A stretch of DNA of 19,207 nucleotides from Thermoleophilaceae bacterium. GTDB lineage: Bacteria > Actinomycetota > Thermoleophilia > Solirubrobacterales > Thermoleophilaceae. The notes beneath the pieces were generated by a model. That model was not told the DNA's origin and searched no databases. It was given only the letters and a program-made list of their open reading frames with translations. A program made the position numbers and the translations under genes. Location: assembly GCA_013696425.1 (NCBI GenBank), contig JACCYP010000219.1, forward strand, positions 1-19,207. The letters are read 5' to 3'. Below are positions 1 through 5,356 of this stretch, in pieces; position 1 is the first letter of the stretch; every line of letters begins with the position of its first letter.

Positions 1-436
1 GCTCCAGGGCGCGCGCCTCACGGCGTTCGAGCTCGGCCGGGCCGGCATTCCCTATCGCCTGGTGACCGACGGTGCCGCGGGCTCGCTGTTCGCGCGCGGG
101 ATGGTCGACCGCGTGGTGGTGGGCGCCGACCGGATCGCCCGCAACGGCGACTTCGCCAACAAGGTCGGCACCTACGCGCTGGCGGTGCTCGCCGAGCGCC
201 ACGACGTGCCGTTCTACGTGGCCGCACCCACGTCCACAATCGATCGGGACACCGCGGACGGCGCCGCGATCCCGATCGAGGAGCGCCACGCCGACGAGGT
301 CACCCACCTGCTCGGGCGGCGCTCGGCGCCCGAGCACGCCGAGGCGGCGAACCCCGCCTTCGACGTGACGCCGCGCGAACCGGTGGCCGCCTACATCACG
401 GAGAAGGGCGCGATCACACCCCCATTTGCTGAGTGA
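1..436 (+). CDS. mtnA: S-methyl-5-thioribose-1-phosphate isomerase, C-terminal part (5' end outside window)
   Basis: This enzyme interconverts methylthioribose-1-phosphate and methylthioribulose-1-phosphate in the methionine salvage pathway, in the cytosol. The reading frame is open from base 2 and ends at TGA 434-436, giving about 144 C-terminal residues. The segment LVTDGAAGSLF is followed by VVVGADRIARNGDFANKVGT, the signature of the MtnA/eIF2B-like family; the Asp of GADRI corresponds to the catalytic Asp of the family. YVAAPTSTID and the closing AYITEKGAITPP are also typical. The catalytic Cys region lies upstream of the window. A GTG overlaps the stop codon (GTGA, 433-436) and could serve as a coupled start for the next gene. 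I am confident of the family; the only gap is the missing N-terminal half. Confidence 0.93.
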   Translation, partial: LQGARLTAFELGRAGIPYRLVTDGAAGSLFARGMVDRVVVGADRIARNGDFANKVGTYALAVLAERHDVPFYVAAPTSTIDRDTADGAAIPIEERHADEVTHLLGRRSAPEHAEAANPAFDVTPREPVAAYITEKGAITPPFAE

Positions 437-446
437 CCGCGGTCAC
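433..446. promoter_or_regulatory. CRP/GlxR-type operator palindrome
   Basis: Perfect 14-bp palindrome GTGACCGCGGTCAC, which fits the CRP/GlxR core GTGA-N6-TCAC and has an A on both sides. It overlaps the mtnA stop codon. Its centre (439.5) lies exactly 41.5 bases upstream of the GTG at 481, the distance of a class II activator site if transcription starts at that GTG. CATGCT at 469-474 sits where a -10 element would be. The palindrome and spacing are seen; binding by a CRP-family protein is inferred. Confidence 0.55.
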
Positions 447-480
447 AGTCCTCCGGCCCGTCCGGTGCCATGCTCGCTGT

Positions 481-990
481 GTGAAATTGAAGCTCACAAA
501 GATGCAGGTTCCGGTTGAGCTTCGGCCAATCCGCCCGGAGGACAAGGACTCGCTCTCCGAGGCGCTGACAAAGCTCTCCGACGACACCGTCCAGCGCCGC
601 TTCATGACGGCGAAGCCGCGCTTCACGCGCGGCGAGCTCCGCTACCTCACCGAGGTGGACGGACACGCCCACGCTGCGCTCGTGGCTTCGCCCCTCGACC
701 ATCCGGACTGGATCATCGGCGTCGCGCGCTACGTGTGCGACGCGGCCGACCCCACCTCCGCCGAGGTGGCCGTGGTGATTGGCGACGCCTACCAGCAGCA
801 GGGCCTCGGCACGGCGCTCGGACTGGCGCTCACCGACGTCGCACGCGAGAACGGCATCTGCCGCTTCACCGCCACGATGCTCGGCGACAACGAGGCCGCG
901 CACCGCCTGATGCGGCGCATCTCGCACCACCTCGTCTCGGCCCGCCCGGCCGGCGGCGTGCGCGAGGTCGTGGCCGAGCTGGCCGCCTAA
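481..990 (+). CDS. GNAT-family N-acetyltransferase
   Basis: Predicted acetyl-CoA dependent acetyltransferase of 169 residues from this start. Motif A of the fold, QQQGLGTALG (about residues 105-114), is the acetyl-CoA pyrophosphate-binding loop. The N-terminal block (ELRPIRPEDKDSL, then RRFMTAKPRFTRGELRYLTEVDG) resembles the GNAT module of Pat-type protein lysine acetyltransferases, so a protein substrate is possible but not shown. There is no fused cyclic-nucleotide-binding domain. Three starts are possible: GTG 433 (overlaps the mtnA stop, but adds a non-GNAT-like Cys/Arg-rich leader), GTG 481 and ATG 502. None has a clear Shine-Dalgarno. I chose 481 because the CRP-type palindrome and a -10-like CATGCT place a transcription start on it, giving a leaderless mRNA. 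The family is secure; start and substrate are not. Confidence 0.85.
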   Translation: MKLKLTKMQVPVELRPIRPEDKDSLSEALTKLSDDTVQRRFMTAKPRFTRGELRYLTEVDGHAHAALVASPLDHPDWIIGVARYVCDAADPTSAEVAVVIGDAYQQQGLGTALGLALTDVARENGICRFTATMLGDNEAAHRLMRRISHHLVSARPAGGVREVVAELAA

Positions 991-1054
991 GCCACGCAGA
1001 TGAGAGTGGACCCGACGCAACGTCCCCGCCGCGCCGGGCCCTTCTCTTCCCGCT

Positions 1055-1086
1055 GACGCCGTTGATGGAGGGGGACTCCCGGCGTC
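1055..1086. other. GC-rich hairpin carrying a repeated GAGGGGGACTCC block
   Basis: GACGCCG (1055-1061) pairs with CGGCGTC (1080-1086), and inside it GGAG (1067-1070) pairs with CTCC (1076-1079) around a GGGGA loop. The 12-mer GAGGGGGACTCC at 1068-1079 recurs at 1181-1192, still upstream of the ECF sigma gene. There is no T-tract after the hairpin, so a terminator for the acetyltransferase gene is only one possibility; a leader structure or protein site is another. Confidence 0.4.
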
Positions 1087-1132
1087 GTGCGGAACGGGGT
1101 TCTGCGCTGGGGGGGTACGGCCTAGATCACAC

Positions 1133-1158
1133 GTTTAGGAAGGTTTAACCCCGGTTAT
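1133..1158 (+). promoter_or_regulatory. Candidate SigF/SigB-type promoter for the ECF sigma gene
   Basis: GTTT (1133-1136), 16 bases, then GGTTAT (1153-1158), one mismatch from GGGTAT. The N16 spacing equals that of the promoters at 3056-3081 and 15469-15494. Transcription would start near 1165, leaving a leader of about 74 bases that contains the second GAGGGGGACTCC copy and the hairpin at 1200-1218. Rated low because of the -10 mismatch. Confidence 0.4.
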
Positions 1159-1199
1159 CCCTGTGGCTTCCGGGCTTATTGAGGGGGACTCCTAGGCCG

Positions 1200-1218
1200 C
1201 GGTGACGAGTTGTCACCG
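1200..1218. promoter_or_regulatory. Inverted repeat just upstream of the ECF sigma start
   Basis: CGGTGAC (1200-1206), 5 bases, GTCACCG (1212-1218): a perfect 7-bp inverted repeat ending 20 bases before the GTG start. It could be an operator or a leader hairpin in front of the ribosome-binding site. The GTGA/TCAC halves are 7 apart, not the 6 of a CRP site, so I do not call it one. Confidence 0.45.
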
Positions 1219-1238
1219 AACCCGAAACCAGGAGCCCC

Positions 1239-1814
1239 GTGTCACATCTAGCTGACCTCGCGCGCCTCGCGGATGAAGATCTGATGCTCCTGGCGCAGAC
1301 CGGCGACGCGGTTGCCTTCGAGGCATTGCACGAGCGCTTTCGGCCGGTCGCTGTCTCGATTGCCTACCGGATGGTCGGCTCGCGAAGCATCGCGGATGAC
1401 ATCGCTCAGGAGGCGTTCTTCTCGATCTGGCGCACGCGGGCGCGGTTCGACCCGGAGCTTGGCAGCGCCCGCACGTGGATCCTGCAAACGGTCAAACACC
1501 GTGCCATCGACGCGGTCAGGAAGGATCGAGTTCATGAGCGCCGGCGCACGAGCGCGGAGGCGCTGGAGAGGATTCAGGCATCCGATCAGACCGATGCACA
1601 GGTCGCTCACCTCGAGGACGTGAGGCGGGTGCGAGCAGCCCTCGGCAAGCTGCCCGAAGATCAGCGGCGTGCCATCGAACTCGCCTACTACGGCGGGCTC
1701 AGCCATACCGAAATCGCGGCGAAGCTCGACATTCCCTTCGGAACCGTCAAGGGTCGCCTCCGGCTAGGCCTCGGCAAACTCCGCGACAGGCTCGACGAGC
1801 CGATGGCGGCATAG
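1239..1814 (+). CDS. ECF-type RNA polymerase sigma factor
   Basis: Alternative sigma factor of 191 residues that would direct RNA polymerase to a specific promoter set. Region 2 spans about residues 27-97, with the helix DDIAQEAFFSIW (2.2) and TWILQTVKHRAIDAVRK (2.4, -10 recognition). Region 4 spans about 130-183, with LPEDQRRAIELAYYGG and the helix-turn-helix HTEIAAKLDIPFGTVKGRLR. Length and layout are ordinary for the ECF group and closest in look to SigK-like members. The GTG start is supported by GGAG at 1231-1234. SigK-like factors usually have an anti-sigma gene next to them; none is present here, and the next plus-strand sequence is a decayed CDGSH gene, so this is an orphan. A SigF-like promoter may lie at 1133-1158. 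Confidence 0.93.
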   Translation: MSHLADLARLADEDLMLLAQTGDAVAFEALHERFRPVAVSIAYRMVGSRSIADDIAQEAFFSIWRTRARFDPELGSARTWILQTVKHRAIDAVRKDRVHERRRTSAEALERIQASDQTDAQVAHLEDVRRVRAALGKLPEDQRRAIELAYYGGLSHTEIAAKLDIPFGTVKGRLRLGLGKLRDRLDEPMAA

Positions 1815-1850
1815 CGCGCACCCAGACTCGTCTGCTGCATCACGAGGGTC

Positions 1851-2000
1851 GTGGATTCCCCAACCCCGCCCCAGGCCGCCACGGTGACCGCCTACCCCGA
1901 CGGGCCGCTACTCGTGCGAGGCGATTTCGAGCTGGTGGACACCGCAAGCGAGCCCTCGCGGCCGAGCGTGATTCACCGCTCCGGAAGATTCTCTACCGCT
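1851..2000 (+). pseudogene. Decayed CDGSH iron-sulfur domain gene
   Basis: From GTG 1851 (GAGG at 1844-1847 upstream) the frame reads VTAYPDGPLLVRGDFELVD, the characteristic N-terminal strand of small CDGSH-type Fe-S proteins (from family knowledge: TPYxDGPLLVRGxFELxD). About a dozen residues on, where the family has a CRCGxS block ligating the cluster, this frame has HRSGRF: both cysteines are lost. The following PFCDGTH block is absent. The frame has no stop of its own and runs on antisense through the topoisomerase gene to 2141. I read this as a remnant that cannot hold an Fe-S cluster, decayed by substitutions and a 3' truncation where it meets the topoisomerase gene. A short expressed peptide cannot be excluded. 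Confidence 0.6.
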
Positions 2001-2002
2001 AG

Positions 2003-3016
2003 TCAGGCCACGTTCTCGACGTCCGGCGAGTCCTCCTCGCGCAGCAGGTCGAGCACGGCCTCGCCCGCGTCCTCGGGCTCGAGGTCGGTGGTGATCACGA
2101 TGCCGTCCTCGAAGCGGTCGATCACGCGCGGGTCGATGTAGGAGGCACGGCAGACGGCCGGCGTATTGCCGAGGTATCCGGCCACCTCCTTCACCGCACG
2201 GGCGATGGCGCGCTTGCGGCCGGTCTTCGTCCCGTGCGCCTGACCCGAGACCGCCAGCGCCACCGCCGCGAGCACCGTCGCGTTCCAGGTCCGGAAGTCC
2301 TTGGCCGAAAAGTCATCGCCGGTGACCTCCTTCAGGTAGGCGTTGATGTCCCCCGACTTCACGTCGCGCCAGCGGCGGCCCTCCTTCCAGGCGAGCAGCT
2401 CCTCGCTGCCTCCGCGGCGGCGCTTGAGCGGCTCGATCACCGCGCGCACCTCTGGGTCGAGCATCTCGCGCTTCATCTGGCGACCCGACTTCGCCGGATA
2501 GTCGAACACCACCTCGGGGCCGTCGCCGAGGGTCACATGATCTTTCAGGATCGTCGCCAGGCCGTAGGACTCGTTGGCCTCGGCGTACTCCTCGGTGCCG
2601 ATGCGGAAGAAGCCGGTGTCGAGCAGCCGCACCGCGCAGGCGAGCACGCGCTCGCGGTCGAGCGCATCGGAATCCTCGAGGTGCTTCTCCACGCGCTTGC
2701 GCAGCTTCGGCACCGATTCGGCGAACTCGAGCATCTCGTCGAACTTCTTGCGGTCCTCGCGCTCGCGCCACTTCTGGTGGTAGCGGTACTGCTTGCGGCC
2801 CGCGACATCGAAGCCCGTGGCCTGGATGTGGCCCCATGGGTCCGAGCAGACCCACACCTCCTTCCAGGCGGGCGGAACGGCGAGCTCGCGGATTCGCTCC
2901 ACGGTCTCCTTGTCGCCGATCTTCTCCCCGCTCTCGTCGTAGAAGGCGAACCCACGGCCCTTCTTCACGCGCTTGATGCCGGGGGCGCTGCAATCGGATC
3001 GTCGGAGGCGCGGCAT
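2003..3016 (-). CDS. DNA topoisomerase IB (poxvirus/bacterial type)
   Basis: Relaxes supercoiled DNA by transient 3'-phosphotyrosyl cleavage, without ATP. At 337 residues it has the normal bacterial TopIB length. The N-terminal domain carries PPAWKEVWVCSDPWGHIQATGFDVAGRKQYRYH (residues 48-80). The catalytic domain has FRIG (Arg138), DYPAKSG (Lys176), the second Arg in KDFRTWN (Arg242), and the nucleophile Tyr293 in CRASYIDP near the C-terminus. The ATG at 3016 has no clear Shine-Dalgarno; a SigF-like promoter (3029-3054) would put the transcription start only a few bases upstream, so translation may be nearly leaderless. It is divergent from the first SigF-type sigma gene, and its 3' end abuts the CDGSH remnant. 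Bacterial TopIB is an accessory enzyme; association with stress or repair genes fits this neighbourhood (inference). Confidence 0.95.
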   Translation of the reverse strand: MPRLRRSDCSAPGIKRVKKGRGFAFYDESGEKIGDKETVERIRELAVPPAWKEVWVCSDPWGHIQATGFDVAGRKQYRYHQKWREREDRKKFDEMLEFAESVPKLRKRVEKHLEDSDALDRERVLACAVRLLDTGFFRIGTEEYAEANESYGLATILKDHVTLGDGPEVVFDYPAKSGRQMKREMLDPEVRAVIEPLKRRRGGSEELLAWKEGRRWRDVKSGDINAYLKEVTGDDFSAKDFRTWNATVLAAVALAVSGQAHGTKTGRKRAIARAVKEVAGYLGNTPAVCRASYIDPRVIDRFEDGIVITTDLEPEDAGEAVLDLLREEDSPDVENVA

Positions 3017-3028
3017 GGGAGCGGAGTC

Positions 3029-3054
3029 TTGCCCATCAATAGCCCCGGCTAACC
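3029..3054 (-). promoter_or_regulatory. Candidate SigF-type promoter for topoisomerase IB
   Basis: On the minus strand: GGTT (3054-3051), 16 bases, GGGCAA (3034-3029), ending 12 bases before the ATG at 3016. It matches GNNT-N14-16-GGG(T/C)A-like signals with one -10 deviation. Its -35 abuts the -35 of the sigma gene promoter through the palindrome AACCGGTT (3051-3058). Confidence 0.45.
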
Positions 3055-3055
3055 G

Positions 3056-3081
3056 GTTTGGCCTTGAACCATCTGGGGTAC
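3056..3081 (+). promoter_or_regulatory. SigF/SigB-type promoter for the first SigF-like sigma gene
   Basis: GTTT (3056-3059), 16 bases, GGGTAC (3076-3081). This matches the published SigF/SigB class promoter form (GTTT or GNNT, 14-17 bases, GGGTAC/T) exactly. Transcription would start near 3088, about 160 bases before the sigma start codon. Since the gene encodes a SigF-class factor, autoregulation is the natural reading. Confidence 0.65.
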
Positions 3082-3129
3082 TGGCCGCTTACTCCCTTAG
3101 TAGAGAATCTCGCGAGAGAGCGAACCAGT

Positions 3130-3149
3130 CCGGCGGTGGCGGCCGCCGG
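3130..3149 (+). other. Leader hairpin 1 (7-bp stem, 6-base loop)
   Basis: CCGGCGG (3130-3136) pairs with CCGCCGG (3143-3149) around TGGCGG. It lies in the predicted 5' leader of the SigF-type gene, 11 bases before a second, stronger hairpin. Confidence 0.5.
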
Positions 3150-3160
3150 ACACACGATCA

Positions 3161-3192
3161 GGAGCCGGGCCCCCAACAGGCTCGGCTCCTTT
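3161..3192 (+). terminator. Terminator-like hairpin inside the sigma gene leader
   Basis: An 11-bp stem with one G-T pair: 3161-3171 (GGAGCCGGGCC) with 3179-3189 (GGCTCGGCTCC), a 7-base loop, then TTT (3190-3192). It stands between the SigF-type promoter and the sigma start at 3248, so it could act as an attenuator. The T-tract is short, so intrinsic termination is uncertain. Confidence 0.45.
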
Positions 3193-3247
3193 CGCGTCCG
3201 CACCGCGACCGTGAACCGGCTGGACTGACGACGCGTACACAGCGAAG

Positions 3248-4033
3248 ATGTCCGCCATGGGAGAACCCCCATCGAGCCTCCTATCGGACGCGGAGCTTCA
3301 TCTTGCCTACAGCGCGCACGGCAGGATCGACTGCCGCGAGGAGCTGGTAAGGCGCCATCTAGGGCTAGCGCACGGGCTCGCCCGGCGCTATGCCACCTCC
3401 GGCGTTCCGATGGAGGACCTCGAGCAGGTAGCCGCATTGGCGCTCGTGCGCGCGGTCGACCGCTTCGACCCTACGGTGGGCGTCGCCTTCAAGAGCTACG
3501 CGATCCCTTCGATCCTCGGCGAGCTGAAGCGCTATTTCCGCGACCACTCCTGGTCCGCGCGCGTGCCCCGGCCCGTGCAGGAGCGGCTGCTGAAGGTCAC
3601 GCGCCTGACCGACGAGCTCTCGAGCGGGCTCGGCCGCTCGCCGTCGGTCGCCGAGATCGCACTCGCCGCCGGTGAGAGCCCGGAGCAGGTGCTCGAGGCG
3701 CTCGAGGCCCGAGTGGCCTTCACCACGGAGTCGCTCGACGGCGGCGGGGCGCCTTCCGAGGACGGCGAGCCCCGCAGCCGGGCCGAGACGCTCGGCCGCG
3801 AGGACGAGCGCTTCGAGGCGGTCGAGCATCGCGCGACGCTGCGCTCGTCATGGGACGTGCTCGACCAGCGTGATCGCCAGATCCTGAAGCTGCGCTTCGT
3901 GAACGAGCTGACCCAGTCGCAGATCGCGACGGAGATCGGCGTCTCCCAGATGCAGATCTCGCGGCTCATCCGCAGGGCCCTCGACCAGGTGCGCGCCGTT
4001 GCCGATCCGGACGACTCCCAGGCAGTGGCCTAG
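3248..4033 (+). CDS. SigF/SigB-family alternative sigma factor (first copy)
   Basis: Group 3 sigma-70 factor of 261 residues, the class used for general stress or developmental transcription. Region 2 lies at about residues 31-104, with MEDLEQVAALALVRAVDRFDP and FKSYAIPSILGELKRYFRDHSW, typical of SigB/SigF. Region 3 follows at about 112-190. Region 4 (205-250) has the helix-turn-helix TQSQIATEIGVSQMQISRLIRRAL. There is no 1.1 domain and the length is usual. ATG 3248 is chosen over ATG 3257; neither has a strong ribosome-binding site. The predicted promoter is of the kind this factor should itself read, followed by a structured leader. It ends one base before the GTG of the HAD gene (TAG, C, GTG). 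No RsbW-like anti-sigma gene or antagonist is adjacent, and it is clearly paralogous to the sigma gene at 5357. Confidence 0.94.
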   Translation: MSAMGEPPSSLLSDAELHLAYSAHGRIDCREELVRRHLGLAHGLARRYATSGVPMEDLEQVAALALVRAVDRFDPTVGVAFKSYAIPSILGELKRYFRDHSWSARVPRPVQERLLKVTRLTDELSSGLGRSPSVAEIALAAGESPEQVLEALEARVAFTTESLDGGGAPSEDGEPRSRAETLGREDERFEAVEHRATLRSSWDVLDQRDRQILKLRFVNELTQSQIATEIGVSQMQISRLIRRALDQVRAVADPDDSQAVA

Positions 4034-4034
4034 C

Positions 4035-4688
4035 GTGGCGAGGGCGGCGATCCTCGACGTCGACGGGACGCTGGTCGACACGAACTACCAGCACGCCGTG
4101 GCGTGGTACCGGGCCTTCCGCCAGCACGAGGTGCTGCTGCCGGTATGGCGCATCCACCGCCACATCGGGATGGGTGGCGACCAGCTCGTCGAGGCGCTGG
4201 CCGGCGCCGAGGTCGAGGAGGAGAAGGGCGATGACGTCCGCGATGCGGAGAAGGCCCTCTACCTCGCGCTGATCGAGGAGGTCGAGCCGCTCGAGGGCGC
4301 ACACGACCTGATCGCCGCCCTCAAGGACCGCGGGCACGCCGTGGTGCTTGCCAGCTCGGCGAAGCAGAACGAGCTCGACCACTACCTCGACCTGCTCGAC
4401 GCCCGCGACCTCGCCGACGACTGGACTAGCTCCGCCGATGTCGACGCCACGAAACCCGAGCCGGACCTCGTCAAGGCCGCCATCGAGAAGGCCGGCGATC
4501 CCGAGCAGTCGGTGATGGTCGGCGACTCGACGTGGGATTGCGAGGCTGCGAAGCGCGCCGGCATCGAGACGCTCGCCGTGCTCACGGGTGGGTTCTCGGA
4601 CGAGGAGCTGCGCGAGGCCGGCGCGTCCGAGGTCTACGGGTCGCTGCCCGAGCTCATCGACGGGCTCGACGACTCGCCGCTCGCCTAG
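4035..4688 (+). CDS. HAD-superfamily phosphatase (beta-phosphoglucomutase/phosphoglycolate phosphatase-like)
   Basis: Predicted Mg-dependent phosphoryl-transfer enzyme of 217 residues. All four HAD motifs are visible: DVDGTLVD with the nucleophile Asp8 and acid/base Asp10, the Ser of VLASSAK (motif II), TKPEPD with its Lys (motif III), and MVGDSTWD (motif IV). The helical cap between motifs I and II makes it a subfamily I member. The substrate cannot be read from sequence; small sugar phosphates are usual for the group. The GTG start at 4035 is one base beyond the sigma factor stop, so translation is probably coupled. A TTG start upstream within the sigma gene is possible but would add unrelated residues. 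The 3' end overlaps the convergent ANTAR gene by 4 bases. Confidence 0.92.
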   Translation: MARAAILDVDGTLVDTNYQHAVAWYRAFRQHEVLLPVWRIHRHIGMGGDQLVEALAGAEVEEEKGDDVRDAEKALYLALIEEVEPLEGAHDLIAALKDRGHAVVLASSAKQNELDHYLDLLDARDLADDWTSSADVDATKPEPDLVKAAIEKAGDPEQSVMVGDSTWDCEAAKRAGIETLAVLTGGFSDEELREAGASEVYGSLPELIDGLDDSPLA

Positions 4689-5332
4689 CGCTCGAGCGTG
4701 ACGCCCTGGGTGACCGACCGGGCGAGCTCGAGCACCTTGGTGTTCGAGGAGCGGGCGTGACCGCGCAGCAGCTCGAACGCCTCGCGCTCGTCGATGCCGT
4801 GGCGCTCCATCAGCATCCCCTTCGCGCGCTCGATCACCGCACGGCGCTGGAGCGCGGCGGTGAGCTGGTCGACGGTCTCCTCGAGGCGCTCGGTCTCGGC
4901 GTGGCGACGCATCGCCACCTCGATGGCGCCGCGCAGGGCGTCGGCGTTCATCGGCTGCACGTAGGCGTATATCCCACGCTCGGCCGCTTCGCCGATGAAG
5001 TCCGGATCGGGGGTCTCGCGGAGCGCCACGACCGGGCAGCTCGCGCCGTCCACGATCTCCTCGATGAGGGTCAGCGCATGCTCCTCGTCGTCGTGCACGA
5101 GCACCACGGCCGCATCCGGCTGATCCTCGACAATCGAACGCTCGACGTCCGCCAGCGCCACCGCGCGCGCGATCACATGGTGGCCGAGGCTCGCCAGCAG
5201 GCGCACGAGCTCCTCGAGCTGCGGCTTGCGCTCGTCGGCGGCTAGGACTCTGAGTGGCGTTATGGGCATAGGGCCAGAGGTAGAATCGGAGGCCGGCCAG
5301 CGCCCAGCCCCTCGCGCGGTCTCTCGGTTCAT
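4685..5332 (-). CDS. ANTAR-domain response regulator with degenerate receiver
   Basis: Predicted RNA-binding antitermination regulator of the AmiR/NasT class, 215 residues. A CheY-like receiver (about residues 26-142) begins PLRVLAADERK. The usual phosphorylation site region reads AVVLVHDDEEHAL rather than a normal D-x-x-x-P strand end, so phosphorylation may be lost. A short coiled coil leads into the ANTAR domain (about 153-208), QRRAVIERAKGMLMERHGID then EAFELLRGHARSSNTKVLELA, a clear match. The ATG at 5332 has AGGA at good spacing upstream; the in-frame ATG at 5269 (MPITPLRV) would remove a 21-residue non-conserved leader and cannot be excluded. With the long start only 24 bases separate it from the divergent sigma gene. 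ANTAR proteins bind paired hairpins in leader RNAs; a target here is unproven. Confidence 0.9.
   Translation of the reverse strand: MNRETARGAGRWPASDSTSGPMPITPLRVLAADERKPQLEELVRLLASLGHHVIARAVALADVERSIVEDQPDAAVVLVHDDEEHALTLIEEIVDGASCPVVALRETPDPDFIGEAAERGIYAYVQPMNADALRGAIEVAMRRHAETERLEETVDQLTAALQRRAVIERAKGMLMERHGIDEREAFELLRGHARSSNTKVLELARSVTQGVTLER
5281..5286 (+). promoter_or_regulatory. Candidate -10 element for the second SigF-like gene
   Basis: TAGAAT matches the housekeeping -10 form (TAnnnT) and would start transcription near 5293, about 64 bases before the TTG start. There is no convincing -35, and the site lies inside the long form of the divergent ANTAR gene. Confidence 0.3.
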
Positions 5333-5356
5333 CTACATCCTAAGGCGAGGAAGGCA

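Noticed and set aside
480..498. TGTGA ... TCACA inverted repeat as a second CRP site
   Set aside because: The half sites are 9 bases apart, not 6, and it would overlap the start codon; chance pairing or a minor hairpin is more likely.
391..1020. Minus-strand ORF opposite the acetyltransferase
   Set aside because: Shadow frame; the plus strand has the acetyl-CoA binding motif.
1113..1118. GGGTAC as a SigF-type -10 upstream of the ECF gene
   Set aside because: No GNNT or GTTT lies 14-17 bases upstream; it sits in a G-run, so the match is probably compositional.
2234..3052. Long plus-strand ORF opposite topoisomerase IB
   Set aside because: Its translation is low-complexity Leu/Arg/His/Val typical of antisense frames in GC-rich DNA; the minus strand encodes a recognisable enzyme with all catalytic residues.
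3130..3189. Paired hairpins as a classic ANTAR target
   Set aside because: One loop has 6 bases but lacks A at position 1 and G at position 4, and the other loop has 7 bases.
5246..5269. GACT-N14-GGGCAT as a SigF-type promoter for the second SigF-like gene
   Set aside because: Only the loosest consensus is met, the spacing differs from the other sites, and it lies within the ANTAR coding region.
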